Notes: generated from the letters alone by a model not told the origin. DNA of 64,000 nt from Catonia carolina (GCA_035578175.1 JAQMRL010000003.1:24514419-24578418), one strand, 5' to 3'; shown: positions 33,666 to 45,590, counted from the stretch's first letter. Numbers and translations: made by a program.

Positions 33666-34056
33666 GCCCATAATAGATAGGTGGAGTGTCAAATTATTTA
33701 CACTCAATCTGTTCGTTGCAGGGCTAAAATAAATAATTCTGTTTCTTATCGCATGGTCAGCCAATTAAATGACTGAATCATTTAAGAACAGAAGAGGTAG
33801 AGGTGTAAAAGACACTAATCAGAGTTATCTCCTCTGAAAGTAATGGATTTTATTATACAGCCAGACCCTGTGGTGAATGAAGTGAAAGTGTCATTTGCAG
33901 AGTGGAAAATATATGCTTTTCAGAGGGCCTGGCATGCTGATAAGTGTACTTTTCCACTCAGTGAGGAAGGCAATGGTAAACCACCTCACTCCTCGTTTAC
34001 GTAGTAAAACCTTACAGGTTCAAACCAGCCTTTTGGCTGATGACCTAAACAACAAC
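33666..34056 (+). mobile_element. SINE-A copy 11 (A1), full length with perfect TSD
   Basis: This 391-bp copy runs from gcccataatagataggtgga to ctaaacaacaac. It is bracketed by AATGTTTGACC at 33653-33663 and 34057-34067, an 11-bp perfect duplication (two bases separate the left duplication from the conserved 5' end). It is the best reference copy for the family and carries the A1 markers. Confidence 0.93.
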
Positions 34057-34147
34057 AATGTTTGACCATATTAAAGTTACTATAACTTATACAATTTGAA
34101 CAATAGGCGCCCGGAAGTGTACTTCTGATGTATTCATCTTGCGTGTA

Positions 34148-34512
34148 CATAGTGTGGCTATTAAATAACGAGACTGACGTTGTGAAAATTTATTTTAATT
34201 TTGTACATAATCACTTATTGTCACCTTCAATATACACTCCTTCTCTATCCCTACAACGTTCCATGCGAATTTTTTATTGTTGGAAAAAGTGCTAAAAGTC
34301 ACCTTCTGTCAGCTCCTTCAGGACACGTGCCGCTTTCTCTTTTACAGCTTCCACAGACTCAAATCTTGTCCCTTTTAAGGCAGATTTCACCTTAGGGAAC
34401 AGGTAGAAGTTACATGGTTTAATATCTGGTGAATAAGGTAGATGTTCTAACACTAAAATTCTGTACTTGGCTAGGAACCTCTTGACAAATAACGCGGAAT
34501 GAGCTGGCGCTG
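34148..34512 (-). mobile_element. Mariner relic 2, 3' end only
   Basis: The left edge follows a TA with a decayed TIR (catagtgtggctattaaat). On the minus strand it encodes mariner pieces: LEHLPYSPDIKPCNFYLFPK, KSALKGTRFESVEAVKEKAA and RVLKELTEGD. The last catalytic aspartate is changed (PCN for PCD). It stops after gagctggcgc at 34512 and lacks the 5' two thirds. It supplies an unmodified empty site for the TAGGCCTA comparison at 34203-34213. Confidence 0.88.
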
Positions 34513-34514
34513 GC

Positions 34515-35580
34515 GCAAATATACGAGAACCATTGTAATTAGTATTCTACTTTTATTTCTAAACAACTGTTTTGTATCCTTTTCGTTAGATCTTCATACC
34601 GGTCGTTTTTATGTACTTGTGGAGATTTTTAAATTTTAAAACTTCAGCATTAGGTTTTAAGTGCTAGAAATTTTAAGGTGTTGGCATCTAAAAGTACATA
34701 CCTTACAAATCCATTCATTCTCGACAATTTTGATGGGTTAGGCCTTAATACGAACATCTTACGTTGAAAAGAATGTAAAATGTATTACATAGAGAAATTC
34801 TTTAGAAAAATTATACAAAAAATCGTCAGCGTAATATATTTTATTGAAAAGCCTACATTTAGAGAACGAGAAATTGTCCATATTTTTCCTTAAATGGCGG
34901 GGTACCATTTAAAAGACTTTTATTTGTTTCTTTTAACTTTCTTATCTGTGTCATTAAGTATACCTACAAAACGTAAAAATATCATCTTCATAAATACTGT
35001 TTTATATAAAAATAAAACGTTTTAAATTGAAAATATTTTGACTTGTTTATAGATAGAGAATTTAAAATTCCTATTTAGTTAGAGAAATAATACTAAATAA
35101 AAGATGATTTTTATTTTTATGATCCTCTGAGTCAAAACTCTACGGTTAGAAGATTGATATTTAATCTCCAGGGGTATTTCTAACTACGAAGTAAATCACA
35201 TTTTAGGATTAGACTTTCACAACATTTACAAGGTGCGTGCGTTACTAATCAGCTTACTTTTAAGGATGATTATGATTTTAAATATATACTAAAATAATAT
35301 CCTGGATAAATTGAATTGAGTAAAATAACAACCTTTTCTCGGGTAATAAAATGAGATGTATTTCAAATGAGTAAATATATATTATTAGTCTTTAATTGGG
35401 GAGAGTCATTTACTAAAGCGGTTCGTTATACTTAAACGAACATTTTATTAAAATAAGTGTAACTCAGTGAAAACCTACTACCCGTTTTATGAACTTCTGA
35501 TTGTCTCCATTAAACATTTCTTTTGAACAGTAAATCTTTTAAGAGATTTTCACTTTAAGGTACCCATTTGATTAAAATTC
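34515..35580. other. Unassigned AT-rich sequence
   Basis: Nothing was recognised. Confidence 0.5.
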
Positions 35581-35586
35581 GTTTTT

Positions 35587-36000
35587 TTTTGTCATCAGTC
35601 TCCCGACTGTTTTGATGCAGTTCTCCAAGCTGTTCTATCTCACACAAGTCGTATCATATCTACATACATGTAACACCCTACATCTTTTGTAATTTGCTTT
35701 ACATATTCTAATCTTTGCCTCCTCCTATAGTTCATTCCATTTAATATTACCCTCCATTATTAATAGACCAATACCTGGATGTCTTAAGATATGCCTTAGA
35801 TATATCCCCTTCTTCTGATAAGATGTTTCCATATACTTCTTTTTTCATCCACTCGAACTTCTAAATTACTTATTTTGTTAACCCACCTGATCTTTAATAT
35901 TTTGCTATAACACCACGTTTCAAAAAGCTTTTGTCCTCTTCCTTTCTGCAGTCCCTATCACCCACGTTTTTTCCCGTATAATGCTGCACTCCAAACATAG
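35587..36000 (-). mobile_element. Non-LTR relic, RT C-terminal family 1, copy 2
   Basis: The minus-strand frame reads FETWCYSKILKIRWVNKISN and then LEVRVDEKRSIWKHLIRRRG, the same family as 6.0 kb. The copy continues through the cttaagacatccaggtattg block to the common 3' end (cagtcgggagactgatgac plus A-run). It is 5'-truncated and interrupted. Confidence 0.82.
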
Positions 36001-36124
36001 TGTTTTAGGTAATTTTTCCTAATCTGTAAGTCAATGTTTGTAGTCAGTAAGCTGTTTTTCAATTCAAAGGCTTTTCTAGCTTGAGCAATCCTACTTTGAT
36101 ATCACTTTTGCTTCTACCATTTTA

Positions 36125-36445
36125 CGACAAAAGTGTAGTACTGTATATACTAAAATTTATAGAAAATTAAAAGATCTACAACTTTTATTTAGAGCATTTT
36201 TCTCTGCAGAGCCTAGTTTAGCGTGAAAGAATGATTTTCCGTATTTTTAAGCCAATCTGAGGTTGATTTTCATTTTGCGTTTTTCAATCATGATTAAAAT
36301 AAGGTTAGTTTTATTTGAGGTTAGTTTTTTGTTTATTTGTAATATTTTATTACTTAGGTTATATTTTTCATTATTTGCATTGGCAATAGAAAGTCGTGTG
36401 AGTGTTTCACACCCGATTTTTTTTGTTGTTTGTACGGTTCTTGAA
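36125..36445 (+). repeat. Family-E repeat, copy 2
   Basis: It contains the unit tatagaaaattaaaagatct ... gcatttttctctgcagag ... aatgattttccgtattttt and then the distal end (gtgagtgtttcacac). It matches 38.26-38.54 kb in order and spacing. Confidence 0.6.
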
Positions 36446-36449
36446 GTTC

Positions 36450-37155
36450 TATTTTAAGTTAACTTCAATTACTGAACTATCCCAGTATTTGGTATTAAAT
36501 TGTTGGCAAAACGTTCGCTGCAATCACTGGTAATATATAGGCAATATCGATTGAAATAACGAATACTCTAACAAGTCTTGTATTTAACTACTGTATAAAT
36601 TATTTTTTTTATTTGTGGACCTTTAACCTCTGTTGCATCATAATTGATATTTTAAATAGGTAGTTAACGAATGTAAAACGCCTTCACATACCTCCCGCTG
36701 ATAAATATAGGTGGTTCGGAATGTCGACCTATTTCCTTCTGTAACTACTGTTTGTAATATTGTCCGTTTGTAAATTATACTTTTTTCTTTAAAAAATTAA
36801 TAATTTAGTTTGTTAGTCAAGTCAAAATTAAAAATATTTCTGTCTTGTTCCATTGGTAATTAAATACTGTTCAGGCAGTTGTTTACTGAGTATATTTTTA
36901 ATCAACGGCATGAGTACAGATTGCATACAAACTGAAGTCCGTTATACGGCTTTAATAAAAGATTCGATGTCAAGAAAGTTTGCACTTTTTTCAAATATTT
37001 TTGAACTTTTATGTTTGTTGTCGGGAAATTTATAAATTTGAAAACTAATATAGGGAAGTAATATAGAAAATAAACTAATATAGGGAACTAATATAGGAAC
37101 ACTATTACGTGTATGGTGGCAGCAAACTACCTCACCTTATCCAGACCACAAATTA
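36450..37155. other. Unassigned AT-rich sequence
   Basis: No repeat was recognised. A small direct repeat (aactaatatagggaa-type) lies at 37043-37098. Confidence 0.45.
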
Positions 37156-37169
37156 AATAGCTTTATTTA

Positions 37170-37440
37170 CTTACAGTTCCCTTACTCTACAATTTCTTCT
37201 TCTTACTATCAAGGATTAGGCATAAGCCTGTTCCGAACTCACAAACTGTCCTGTACGTCTACACAAACACGAGACATTCCAACCCGTACATCTCGACTAT
37301 TGCCATGTTCTTCGAGGTCTTCCCACCTCCCTTCTTCCAACTGGAACATATTCTGTCACTTTTAAAGGTATTCTCTCCTCTGGCATCCGTTCCATTCGTT
37401 CCGTTCACTTCATTCCAATCTACAATTTTGAGTTCATAAT
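37170..37440 (-). mobile_element. Non-LTR relic, RT C-terminal family 4, copy 1
   Basis: The minus-strand frame gives RMPEERIPLKVTEYVPVGRR followed by EVGRPRRTW-stop, the .RMP.GRIP....Y.P.GRRDVGRPR..W end of an insect non-LTR protein. The DNA then reaches the family 3' end (cctaatccttgatagtaaga). Copies lie at 52.9 and 57.7 kb. Confidence 0.78.
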
Positions 37441-37784
37441 TAAAATGCTATATACAGCTATAGCTATATAGCTATATACAGAATATAGATGTCCACACAA
37501 AAAATAGAAACGATTAGTACATTGCTTTCCTTTACTCTAACTGTTTAAACTAAAACCTACTAACGCAGGGAGGAAATACATTAATAAATTACCACAATCT
37601 TTAATAAGTTATAATATTATGTATTACTTGTTTAAAGAAATTTTATAAATTACTTGATCAATGAAACATTTTACAGAGATAGGAGTTCATTTTCAATAAT
37701 TTTTCGTTTTTAGAATAAATATCGAAGTAAAATACGTTGAAAGAATTGTGTAACTAACTACAAGCCCACGCGTGTGTATGCAAA

Positions 37785-38545
37785 ATATCTCTAGAATGGA
37801 GCAACGTACAAAGTTGAAACTTAGAATTTAAGTAAGGTACCACAAGGGGACCCGAAACAAAAATTTTAATCAAAATCGACCAACCGGTATTAGTTGTTTA
37901 TTGGTGCAATTTTTCAGGTTTTTGCAACTTTCTCAAAAACAGATCTTACGATTTTTTTTAAAATAACCTCATTTACTAAATATTTAATGCTCTACAAGAT
38001 AAAGTAAGCGGCATGTCCGTTGAAATTTTCTGCCTGTGCTCTCATAATGGTAAAAAATGGGGTTTTAAAGATGCAGGTCTTAATATGAATTTTAAGGTAA
38101 AAGTATATAATTTTATAATCAACGTTATAGAAAATTAAAAATATCTTCACTTTTACTTCAAATATTCTTTTCTACAACGTATAGCGTTAATAAGTGATTT
38201 TCTGTATTTTGCTTATTAAAATCGATAAAAAATTGAATTTTTAAGATTTCGGCTTAGTATACATTTTATGGCAGAAGTGTATACAATCAAAATTATAGAA
38301 AATTAAGAAACCTAAAATTTTTATTTGAAACCTTTGTTTCTACAGAGAGCATTTTAACGTCAATTAGTGATTTTCCTTATTTTGTAAGTCCTACAGAGAT
38401 TAATTTTCATTTTTCGTTATTCACTCATGATTGAAATTAGGTTATGTTTTTCAACTTACATTGTTTACTCAAGATTAAACATGTTATGTTTTTCATTATT
38501 TATAGTTATTTTAACTCGTGTGTTTCACATTAGATTTTTTTTTAA
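37785..38545 (+). repeat. Family-E repeat, copy 3 (longest)
   Basis: The order is a 280-bp proximal block (aatcgaccaaccggtatt, aagtaagcggcatgtccg), two tandem roughly 170-bp units (38090-38260 and 38260-38425, each with atagaaaattaa and gtgattttc marks), then a distal end with gtgtttcacattaga. It is the most complete copy and shows the architecture. Class unknown. Confidence 0.65.
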
Positions 38546-38549
38546 TCAT

Positions 38550-39095
38550 AAGAAGTCGGCTTTATACAACCTGGTATGAATTCTGCATGGGTTATTCTTA
38601 CAAAGTAAAAGTTATGACGTGCATTTCTATATGGGACTTCAGTTAGTAGTCTGTCAGTAATACTACACTAAAATAACGTCTGACTTTTAACCCGACCCTA
38701 TTACTTTTACTACCAGTTTTTAAATGAAATTCAATATAGCACTTTATTATTGTTTTAAATTTAAATTGAAGTTAAATCAATTAAATTTAAGAAAAATTGA
38801 TACAATAAATTACTTGTAATTATACACAATAGTAACAATGTACATTTTATGGCTTTCTTCGTGTTACTGTTTAACGATACGTTCTAAACACTCCACTAAA
38901 ACATTGAATTCTAGTTTAATGACTCGTATGACATTCCTCTAACGAAGTGTTCACGATTTTTTTATAAGATATAGGGCTGAACATGTTAGTTTACTTACCA
39001 AAAATTGGTTTTTGTAATTATTGAATTTTCTGTACATTTTTTTTATGAGCACTGAGTTATTAAAAACCAAATACAAGACACATTTCGAAACTTTA
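38550..39095. other. Unassigned AT-rich sequence
   Basis: Nothing was recognised. Confidence 0.5.
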
Positions 39096-39096
39096 T

Positions 39097-39280
39097 TGTT
39101 GTAGTTGTTTAGGTCATTAGCTGAAAGGGTGGTTTTAACCTCTAGAGGTTTAACTAAGTAAAACTAGAAGTGAGGTGGTTTATATGTACCTTCCTCACTG
39201 AGTGGAAAAGTATTCTTACCAGTATGCCAGGCCTGAAAGTTATACCTTCACTTCATTCGTCTTAGGGCCTGGCTGTATAT
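39097..39280 (-). mobile_element. SINE-A copy 12, fragment with internal deletions
   Basis: The 3' half of SINE-A is present (hairpin region ctgaaaggg, then gaggtggttt), with the middle shortened between tatgccaggcc and accttcacttcattc. The 5' half is absent. Confidence 0.75.
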
Positions 39281-39284
39281 GGCC

Positions 39285-39530
39285 TCTATTGTCTCAGTAC
39301 ATTAGCTACAGTAAGTTCAATTTATTAAAACAGTATTGCTTAAATAGTGAACGTATGAATTGGTTAAAGAGGGAATTTTTTTTATATTCCATTCGTTATC
39401 ACGAGAAGGTTTTTTTCATAATTTTGTAGATTACCATATCAGCTGTTTAAGTTGTAATCGATTTATTTATACCGCGTATTACAAGAATTTGTAGTTACAA
39501 AATATAGTTTAGTTTGTAAAATATAGTTTA
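39285..39530. other. Unassigned AT-rich sequence
   Basis: Nothing was recognised. Confidence 0.4.
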
Positions 39531-39535
39531 AATCG

Positions 39536-39985
39536 TTCTGATCAGAAAATGTTTAACCATCCTTTCGTGATTTAAAACACAAAATTATATTACGAATGGT
39601 TAACTCTTATTTTTTAATAAACTTAATCTTATTTTTAATAAACACTCATTAATATAAAAACTCAATCAACAAATTTATATTCAATCATCTGTTAAACACA
39701 CCTTCACTTATTTTTTACTTATCACGTCTTCATTCTCTACTTTTAACACCTTCATTCACCTTGTTCATTAATTTTAAAACGAAATCTACGTCTTTCTCCA
39801 TAATTAATAAAAAGTTGAACTTTGTCAGGACCCAAAAAGAAGCCCTTTATTACTTATAACCAGACGGTTACACGGAAGCAACGCTGTTGAGTGCTGTCTT
39901 CTTCAAGATATATTTTAATCTTTTTAACACATTTACTGAATTTTTTGTTAAACTGTAAATAATTCTTAACTGTAAATAAACATCG
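39536..39985 (+). mobile_element. Jockey-like LINE 3' UTR, 5'-truncated copy
   Basis: The sequence matches the reverse complement of 14.51-14.94 kb, including ctgatcagaaaatgtttaac at the start, gaagcaacgctgttgagtg in the middle and gtaaataattcttaactgt at the end. No coding part remains. A SINE-C is inserted immediately downstream. Confidence 0.85.
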
Positions 39986-39998
39986 TTCTGAAAACTTT

Positions 39999-40191
39999 GT
40001 TTTATTTTATTTATTTATTTTAGTCGCATCAACTGCAAGGTCATTAGCGACGACGTTGGGGTGTAACTGTGAGTAATAAGGATGAAATGATTTTTTGTAA
40101 CGTATGAAAATATGCTGTGCCTGAGTGGGATTCGAACCCAGGACCACATTATGAGAGGCGAGCACGTTACCAACTACGCCATACGGCCGGC
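39999..40191 (-). mobile_element. SINE-C copy 3, tail type 2, perfect TSD
   Basis: On the minus strand: tRNA head with a perfect A box (TGGCGTAGTTGG) and perfect B box (GGTTCGAATCC), the shared middle (atattttcatacgtt), then tail type 2 (acaccccaacgtcgtcgcta ... gatgcgact) and a TAAA-type tail. A 12-bp duplication, TCTGAAAACTTT, at 39987-39998 and 40192-40203 brackets it. This is the best preserved head in the window. Confidence 0.93.
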
Positions 40192-40204
40192 TCTGAAAAC
40201 TTTA

Positions 40205-41130
40205 TTCTTAAATAAAATAATAATAATAATGTGTACTTTATGCGAGATAAATAAAATTTTGTTAACATATTTCATGTGTAACCTTATACTACGGATTACA
40301 ACAATAAAAATAAATTAAAACTTGTAATAAAAACAATTCAAAAAAATTGTAGAGGAAAATTTTAAACAGGGAAATTGTTTTAAAAAAGTCTAAAATATCC
40401 CTCAGGGGTAAGTTACTATCGTTATAATATGAAACAACTGTACATGCGAATATAAAGCGTGTTAAAATTTTTCCCAAACAAACATTTTTAGGCATTTAAC
40501 GATATCATTGCATAGTGTGTAGTTGTGCGGGGTTATAACACGTAGTTTTATGTATTGCGGTCATAGGCCAGTGGGTGGTGACATAATTGACCACCAACTC
40601 CATTCAACTGAAAATAACTTAACAATCGAAATGTAATAATAGTAATAGCACTAATAAAAAATACCCAACAAATGTTACATCACGTTTTAAATAACAAATC
40701 AAATGCTAAACAAGCGCCCTGCTTGTTTGTTAGTTGATTTGCTTCATTGATTGGTTAGGTTAACCTTTAAATATTTACTGACACAACGTGAACTTAACTA
40801 AGCAACAGACTTAAAAAATAACAATCCTCTGAATGCTTAACTTGTGTAATAAATTAAGTAACTAATAATCAATTTTGTAAAACGAAATATTAGTTTAATG
40901 ATGTAATAAAAAGTTAAATGTAATCGCTCCTTCATCTACCGTAAATTCTGAAAATCATCATTAGGCATATACATCATTAAATCATCATTTTGCAGTTTTA
41001 TACGTCTCTGATGAATAACTGTTATTAAGTTTGGGGTTATGGTTACGGTAGGTTTACAAAAATTTCGCAATTTTATTCAGAATTTTTTGTTATCTATTTT
41101 GTTTTAGTTTTATTTAAAATCGTATTAACA
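40205..41130. other. Unassigned AT-rich sequence
   Basis: Nothing was recognised. Confidence 0.5.
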
Positions 41131-41296
41131 GTTTTTTTTTTGTTTAACGTCCGACTGTTCTGCAATTACTGCTAATGCAGACGGTGAAGGATGAAATGAT
41201 TTTTTTATACGTATGAAAATATGCCGTGCCTGAATGGGATTTGAACCCAAGACCGCATGATGAGAGGCGAGCACGTTGCCAACTACGCCAACCAAC
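41131..41296 (-). mobile_element. SINE-C copy 4, tail type 1
   Basis: On the minus strand: A box (TGGCGTAGTTGGCAACG), B box (GGGTTCAAATCCC), shared middle and tail type 1 ending gtcggacgttaaac plus an A-run (seen as T-run at 41131-41142). Complete at both ends, though no target duplication was convincing. Confidence 0.9.
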
Positions 41297-41344
41297 AGCT
41301 TGGTTATTAGCGACTACAGTGGTTTATGTAATTAAAACCGTGGT

Positions 41345-41415
41345 TAGTGACTTGTTATAATTTCCAAACCCTGCCCTGGAATCGAACTCGAAACCTCCGC
41401 GTTATAGGCTAGTGC
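41345..41415 (-). repeat. tRNA-like segment, possible SINE head
   Basis: The minus strand reads ggtagtgcactagcctataa, then ggtttcgagttcgattccag, a plausible A and B box with a decayed tRNA fold. No second copy was seen. Confidence 0.45.
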
Positions 41416-41419
41416 ACTA

Positions 41420-43180
41420 CCATAAAATAAAATCAAATAAAATAAATTTTCTTTTTGCCTAACTTCTCTCGTATATACAAAGGGATTATAATTTTCTTTT
41501 AGGTGCTGATTTTTGGAGTTGTAGCCGTAATTTTTGTGATTTAGTGTAATGGGGCTTATTAGCCCCATTCACAGGCTTATTAGCCTGTTCTTAGTACTAT
41601 GTGTTTTGTTGTTCATTAAAAAACTTTTTTTGAAAACAAAGAAAATAAAGGGCTGTTGAAAATATGAAAATTATATAGACCTAGTTATTCAATAATTAAA
41701 GTTTTTCAAATTTTGATTTATATGTTTTCTTAGAGAAAACTCTTCACTATTTCTCCACATTCTTTTCTTTCGACCTAGTGTTCTTTCATCTTTTGTCGTA
41801 TTATTGCATTACTTTTGAGTATTTTCTCTGAGTTTTTATTTTTTACTTACAATAAATTCAGTTTTATCTTTATTTCAGAAACACTTAAGTCTAAATTTTC
41901 AATTTTTTTTAACCAGTGCCTTGTCTTTAAAAAGACGAATGCATATTTTATATTGAGGGGACAGCCCTCTAAAAAATTTAAATTTTTTTATTGGAACATA
42001 AAAAATTACAAGTTTTTTAATTTTTCCAAAAGTTAGTTTTTTTTACTTAAGGGCTCTCTGAAATGACTGAATCAAATATGTATTAACAGTTTGCCTTGCA
42101 TTAATGAGACTCTAGTATGAACTCACAATTTAATGATCGAACTTTTTTTAAAAGTATTTGATCTAATTTTTTGATAGTTTAACAGAGAATTAAAAAATTT
42201 TATTTCGTATTTGGATTTATGTACTTTAAAAATCTATTAGGTTACCTTCATTACTCTGAGTAATATTTTACATCTCATTTTACATCTCTTTATACCTTTG
42301 TCTGTAGATGAGAGTATACTTCCTTTCACAAATTTTCTGACGGGTAATTAGATTTGGTGAAATAAAAATCTTTTCAGGATGTAAAATATACATTATATCG
42401 TGTGATTCTAATTTAGTTTCATTCTGTTCTACATTTATAAACAATTTCCAATAGACTAAATTTTTTTCAAAAATCACTAAGAGCACAATTTAAGCTCTAT
42501 TTATTTTATAGAACTATAAACTAAAAAAACGTACCATCAGAAAAGCAACAAACAATTCAGTAGTGCTGCATAAAACTGTACAACTGTTATAACTAACTGG
42601 TTGAACGAAGATTCTAAATTATAACCTATACTTAAAGTATTTTAAACCCAGTAATTTACCTCTTTTATTTACATAGTAGTACCAAATATGGTTTCGTTTT
42701 TAAAAACATTCATTTAACTACCCACTGATATGAAAAAAGGAATGTAAAAATAAATAACCTTTCGAAAAAAATTAAGTGAATGTTATAATGACCAAATAAG
42801 GGATTTCCTTATAACAATGTAATAACAGACTATTCTTTTTAACAAATAAACGTTTGGTTCGTTAAACATAGGTACAAACCAATTATATAATCGTTCGTTT
42901 TCGTTACAATTATTAATTTACCAAGCACGATATCATTAAATATGTAATCAAAATGAGGAATTTTGTAGGTACTTAATTGTAAGATATATGTTCAGACATG
43001 ATTTAGGTTACGCATTTATGAGTTGGTCGGTAGGCCAGTATTTATCTGAATATTAAATCCGAAGAGATCAAGCAAAACAAAATAACATAAATACGTAGAA
43101 ATCATTTGATTTCTATAAATTTTCATGGAATCGTTAATCATAATAATATCTACATATTATTAAATTGTCTCGTTCAAAAA
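41420..43180. other. Long unassigned AT-rich sequence
   Basis: No gene or repeat family was recognised. The open frame at 41815-42036 (plus) is Phe/Lys-rich low complexity. Confidence 0.5.
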
Positions 43181-43185
43181 TAATA

Positions 43186-43510
43186 ACCATTGGTTTGGTC
43201 TAGAGGTAAAGTCGTCGCCTCAAGTCAGCTGTTTAACAGCTGATTTTTGAAGACAAAGGTTCCTGGTTTAAATCCTAGTAAAGTTAGTTACTTTTACACG
43301 GATTTGAATACTGGACAGTGGTTACTGGTGTACTTTGATGGTTGTGGTTCAATTAAGTAGGTATATCTCAAGAATGGTCGACTTTTGTGTGTACAAGACT
43401 ACACCTCATTTTCATGTCATACACATCATCCTCATCTCATTGGTAGGCCTACATGGAATTGCTTATTGTTTTGAATTGAACAGATTGCAACAACACATAT
43501 TAGGGATTAA
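43186..43510 (+). mobile_element. SINE-B copy 4 carrying TAGGCCTA
   Basis: The copy has head (ttggtttggtctagaggtaa), B-box region (GGTTTAAATCC), body and tail (acacatattagggattaaaa). Within the distal segment it reads ctcattggTAGGCCTAcatgg where the other copies have ctcattgggtcatgg, an extra six bases. Flanks (AAAATAATAAC and AAAATAAATAAAC) may be a decayed target duplication. Confidence 0.88.
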
Positions 43511-43599
43511 AAAATAAATAAACTAAATTAGAGGTATAAATTTTTTAATTTGATATCGTTTTTATAATTAAATATGAAATAGACAATGCTAATGATTCA

Positions 43600-44590
43600 T
43601 TTATGAATCTGGAATTTCATTCGTACTCTAAAAGGCTTCGTCTTGTCGCTGCAAACATGAGTTCCTTCTGTTAACCATTTTTTTTCATATCTACAGATTT
43701 ATTGAATTTTTTATCTTTCATTAACCCTTCTAAGTTCTGGTTCCTTGTCTTTCCTGTTTCTCTCCCACCCAGCATCTTGCCTTCATTTTGTTCAAGCTTG
43801 ACAGGAGCTCTCTTATTCATCGCGTTCCTACTTATTCTTCAGGCTTATCTGTTTCGAATGTTGGTGACCATAAAAGCGGAATTCGTTGCACTGTGGAATA
43901 GGTTTTCTGACTATTTCAAAACAAAGTTCTCAGATTTCAATGCTACGACACCCTTCTTATGCCAGGTTCTCTTTTCCGTGTATTTTCCCCCTGCAGAATA
44001 GCTTGTATTAACGAACATCCAGATTTATTCCTCATCCTGTTTCTAGTGATACTTCTGTATTATTATTTAGTACTTGATCAGCTAAAGTTATACTTCGCTT
44101 TACTTCTCTACTACTGTTATTATTAATATTATTTTACAATTTAAAAAACCCTTGGAAGGCGTAACTTATTCTGCTTGCACTGTTTTCGCCTCTCTCACAC
44201 CTGTACATTAATACTATTCCGCTACTGTCGATCCACCTGTTAATTTTTACTGACGCTACTCCAACTTTGTTACTTCCTAGTTTTCAGTTGGTGCATGCTC
44301 ACAGGAAATTTTTTACTACGTTGATGTTCTGTTGTAGTTATCAAACTTCCTTAATTTCAGAACAAATTTAGTTCTTAGTTTCTTTTTTAAGTTTATTACT
44401 CACTTTATCATCGGTTTTTCGGTACTGCTTATCAAGACCACTATCATGACTTTCTTTCAACTGATTTTCCGTTGTTTCTTTTCCTAAAACTGTGCTTGGC
44501 AGTTCAAAATTATTTTTCCTTGACAACAAGGTATTTCTTGTTTACCATTATTATTATTCATGAAGTCTAATGCAATGAAATCTTTTTTCT
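43600..44590. other. Pyrimidine-rich segment, partly similar to 63.24-63.5 kb
   Basis: The first 100 bp (aggcttcgtcttgtcgctgc ... aaccattttttttcat) resemble 63382-63460. The remainder is C/T-rich on the plus strand. On the minus strand, a 60-codon stretch near 44368-44545 reads LPSTVLGKETTENQLKESHD and continues Lys-rich. It looks like degenerate retroelement sequence, but I cannot assign it. Confidence 0.35.
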
Positions 44591-44599
44591 TTCAATTTT

Positions 44600-45590
44600 A
44601 TGCGTTTAGGTTTTCTAGCAACTTGAGTATGGGAATCTGGAATACAAAGTAAAATATTATTGTGAGTTTTCAATAACACCATATTTATTAATTGCAAGTT
44701 TCCCAGAAATTTCTTTATATAATGCCAAGAAAATATTGAGACTAATATGTTGTTCGTAACATGTGTACTGTCTTAAAAGACTGTTCTACAAATCAAGTAG
44801 TTATTACAAAAAAAAATCCTCTGACCTTAAAACTACCGTTTACGTCCAATGATATAGTTTAACGTCAGATTAGTTAAGAAAACAAAGAATAAATATTTTT
44901 GTTATTTTACGAGTTTACAAGCTAATTGATATCATAGAGTTCTTTGAATAAAATAAAATTATTAGAGTTAAGTAGCGTATGTTAAAGATGTTAGTGAAGG
45001 TATATCAGGTCAGTATTAAAGACGATAACGTTTTGAGCTACTATGCATGATGGCCGTGGCTTACATAAACAATATGGCGACGATTATAAACTATGATACG
45101 CATGTATGTACGTTACATACGTGACTTTAAATACGGTTGGTGTTTCTACGTATTGCTTGTGTGTTATTTTACTGCTGAATGCTGCTCGTAATATAATGCC
45201 AAGTCGTTACATAAAATACATAGTCATCATGACGATACTAACTAAACAGTAACACTGCACATTTCTGTAAGCTGAGTTACTACAATCTGTGTGACACTTA
45301 TCTCAACCAGTGTTATTTTCCTCTCACTAAAGTATAGTTGGACGGGATCTAAGAACCGCTAAACAAACTAAAGCTCATTCTAGGGCTAATCAAGGGCATA
45401 GTATTAATAATATATATTTTCATTTTATTAGGAAAATTCTCAACTGTACATAAAAACTACGAGTGGATGAGATGATTATGAAATGGGATAAAATGCGCTT
45501 TAAGACTTAGAGGAGATCACCACCCAACAGTGGGCTCCAGCTGGAAATGTTCTGTGAACGGCTAACATAATTGTGTGTACTATCAGAAAT
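44600..45590. other. Unassigned sequence
   Basis: No repeat was recognised. The part at 45045-45150 is richer in CG dinucleotides than its surroundings (atggccgtggc, atggcgacg), but no gene start is supported. Confidence 0.4.

Noticed and set aside
34148..34512. Third fold-back mariner
   Set aside because: Only the 3' end in one orientation is present. The break at 34512 leads into unrelated sequence, so there is no evidence of an inverted arm.
40130..40190. tRNA gene at the SINE-C head (good A and B boxes)
   Set aside because: It is followed by the SINE middle and tail, lies within a 12-bp target duplication, and is one of six dispersed copies. The cloverleaf stems are not maintained.
5609..43517. 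Peptides beginning MNTRQ-LPVYFD-WGSIN and sharing LYKTTPHLHVI at 5609, 21188 and 43335
   Set aside because: These are translations of the SINE-B body; the element is a tRNA-derived non-coding retroelement.
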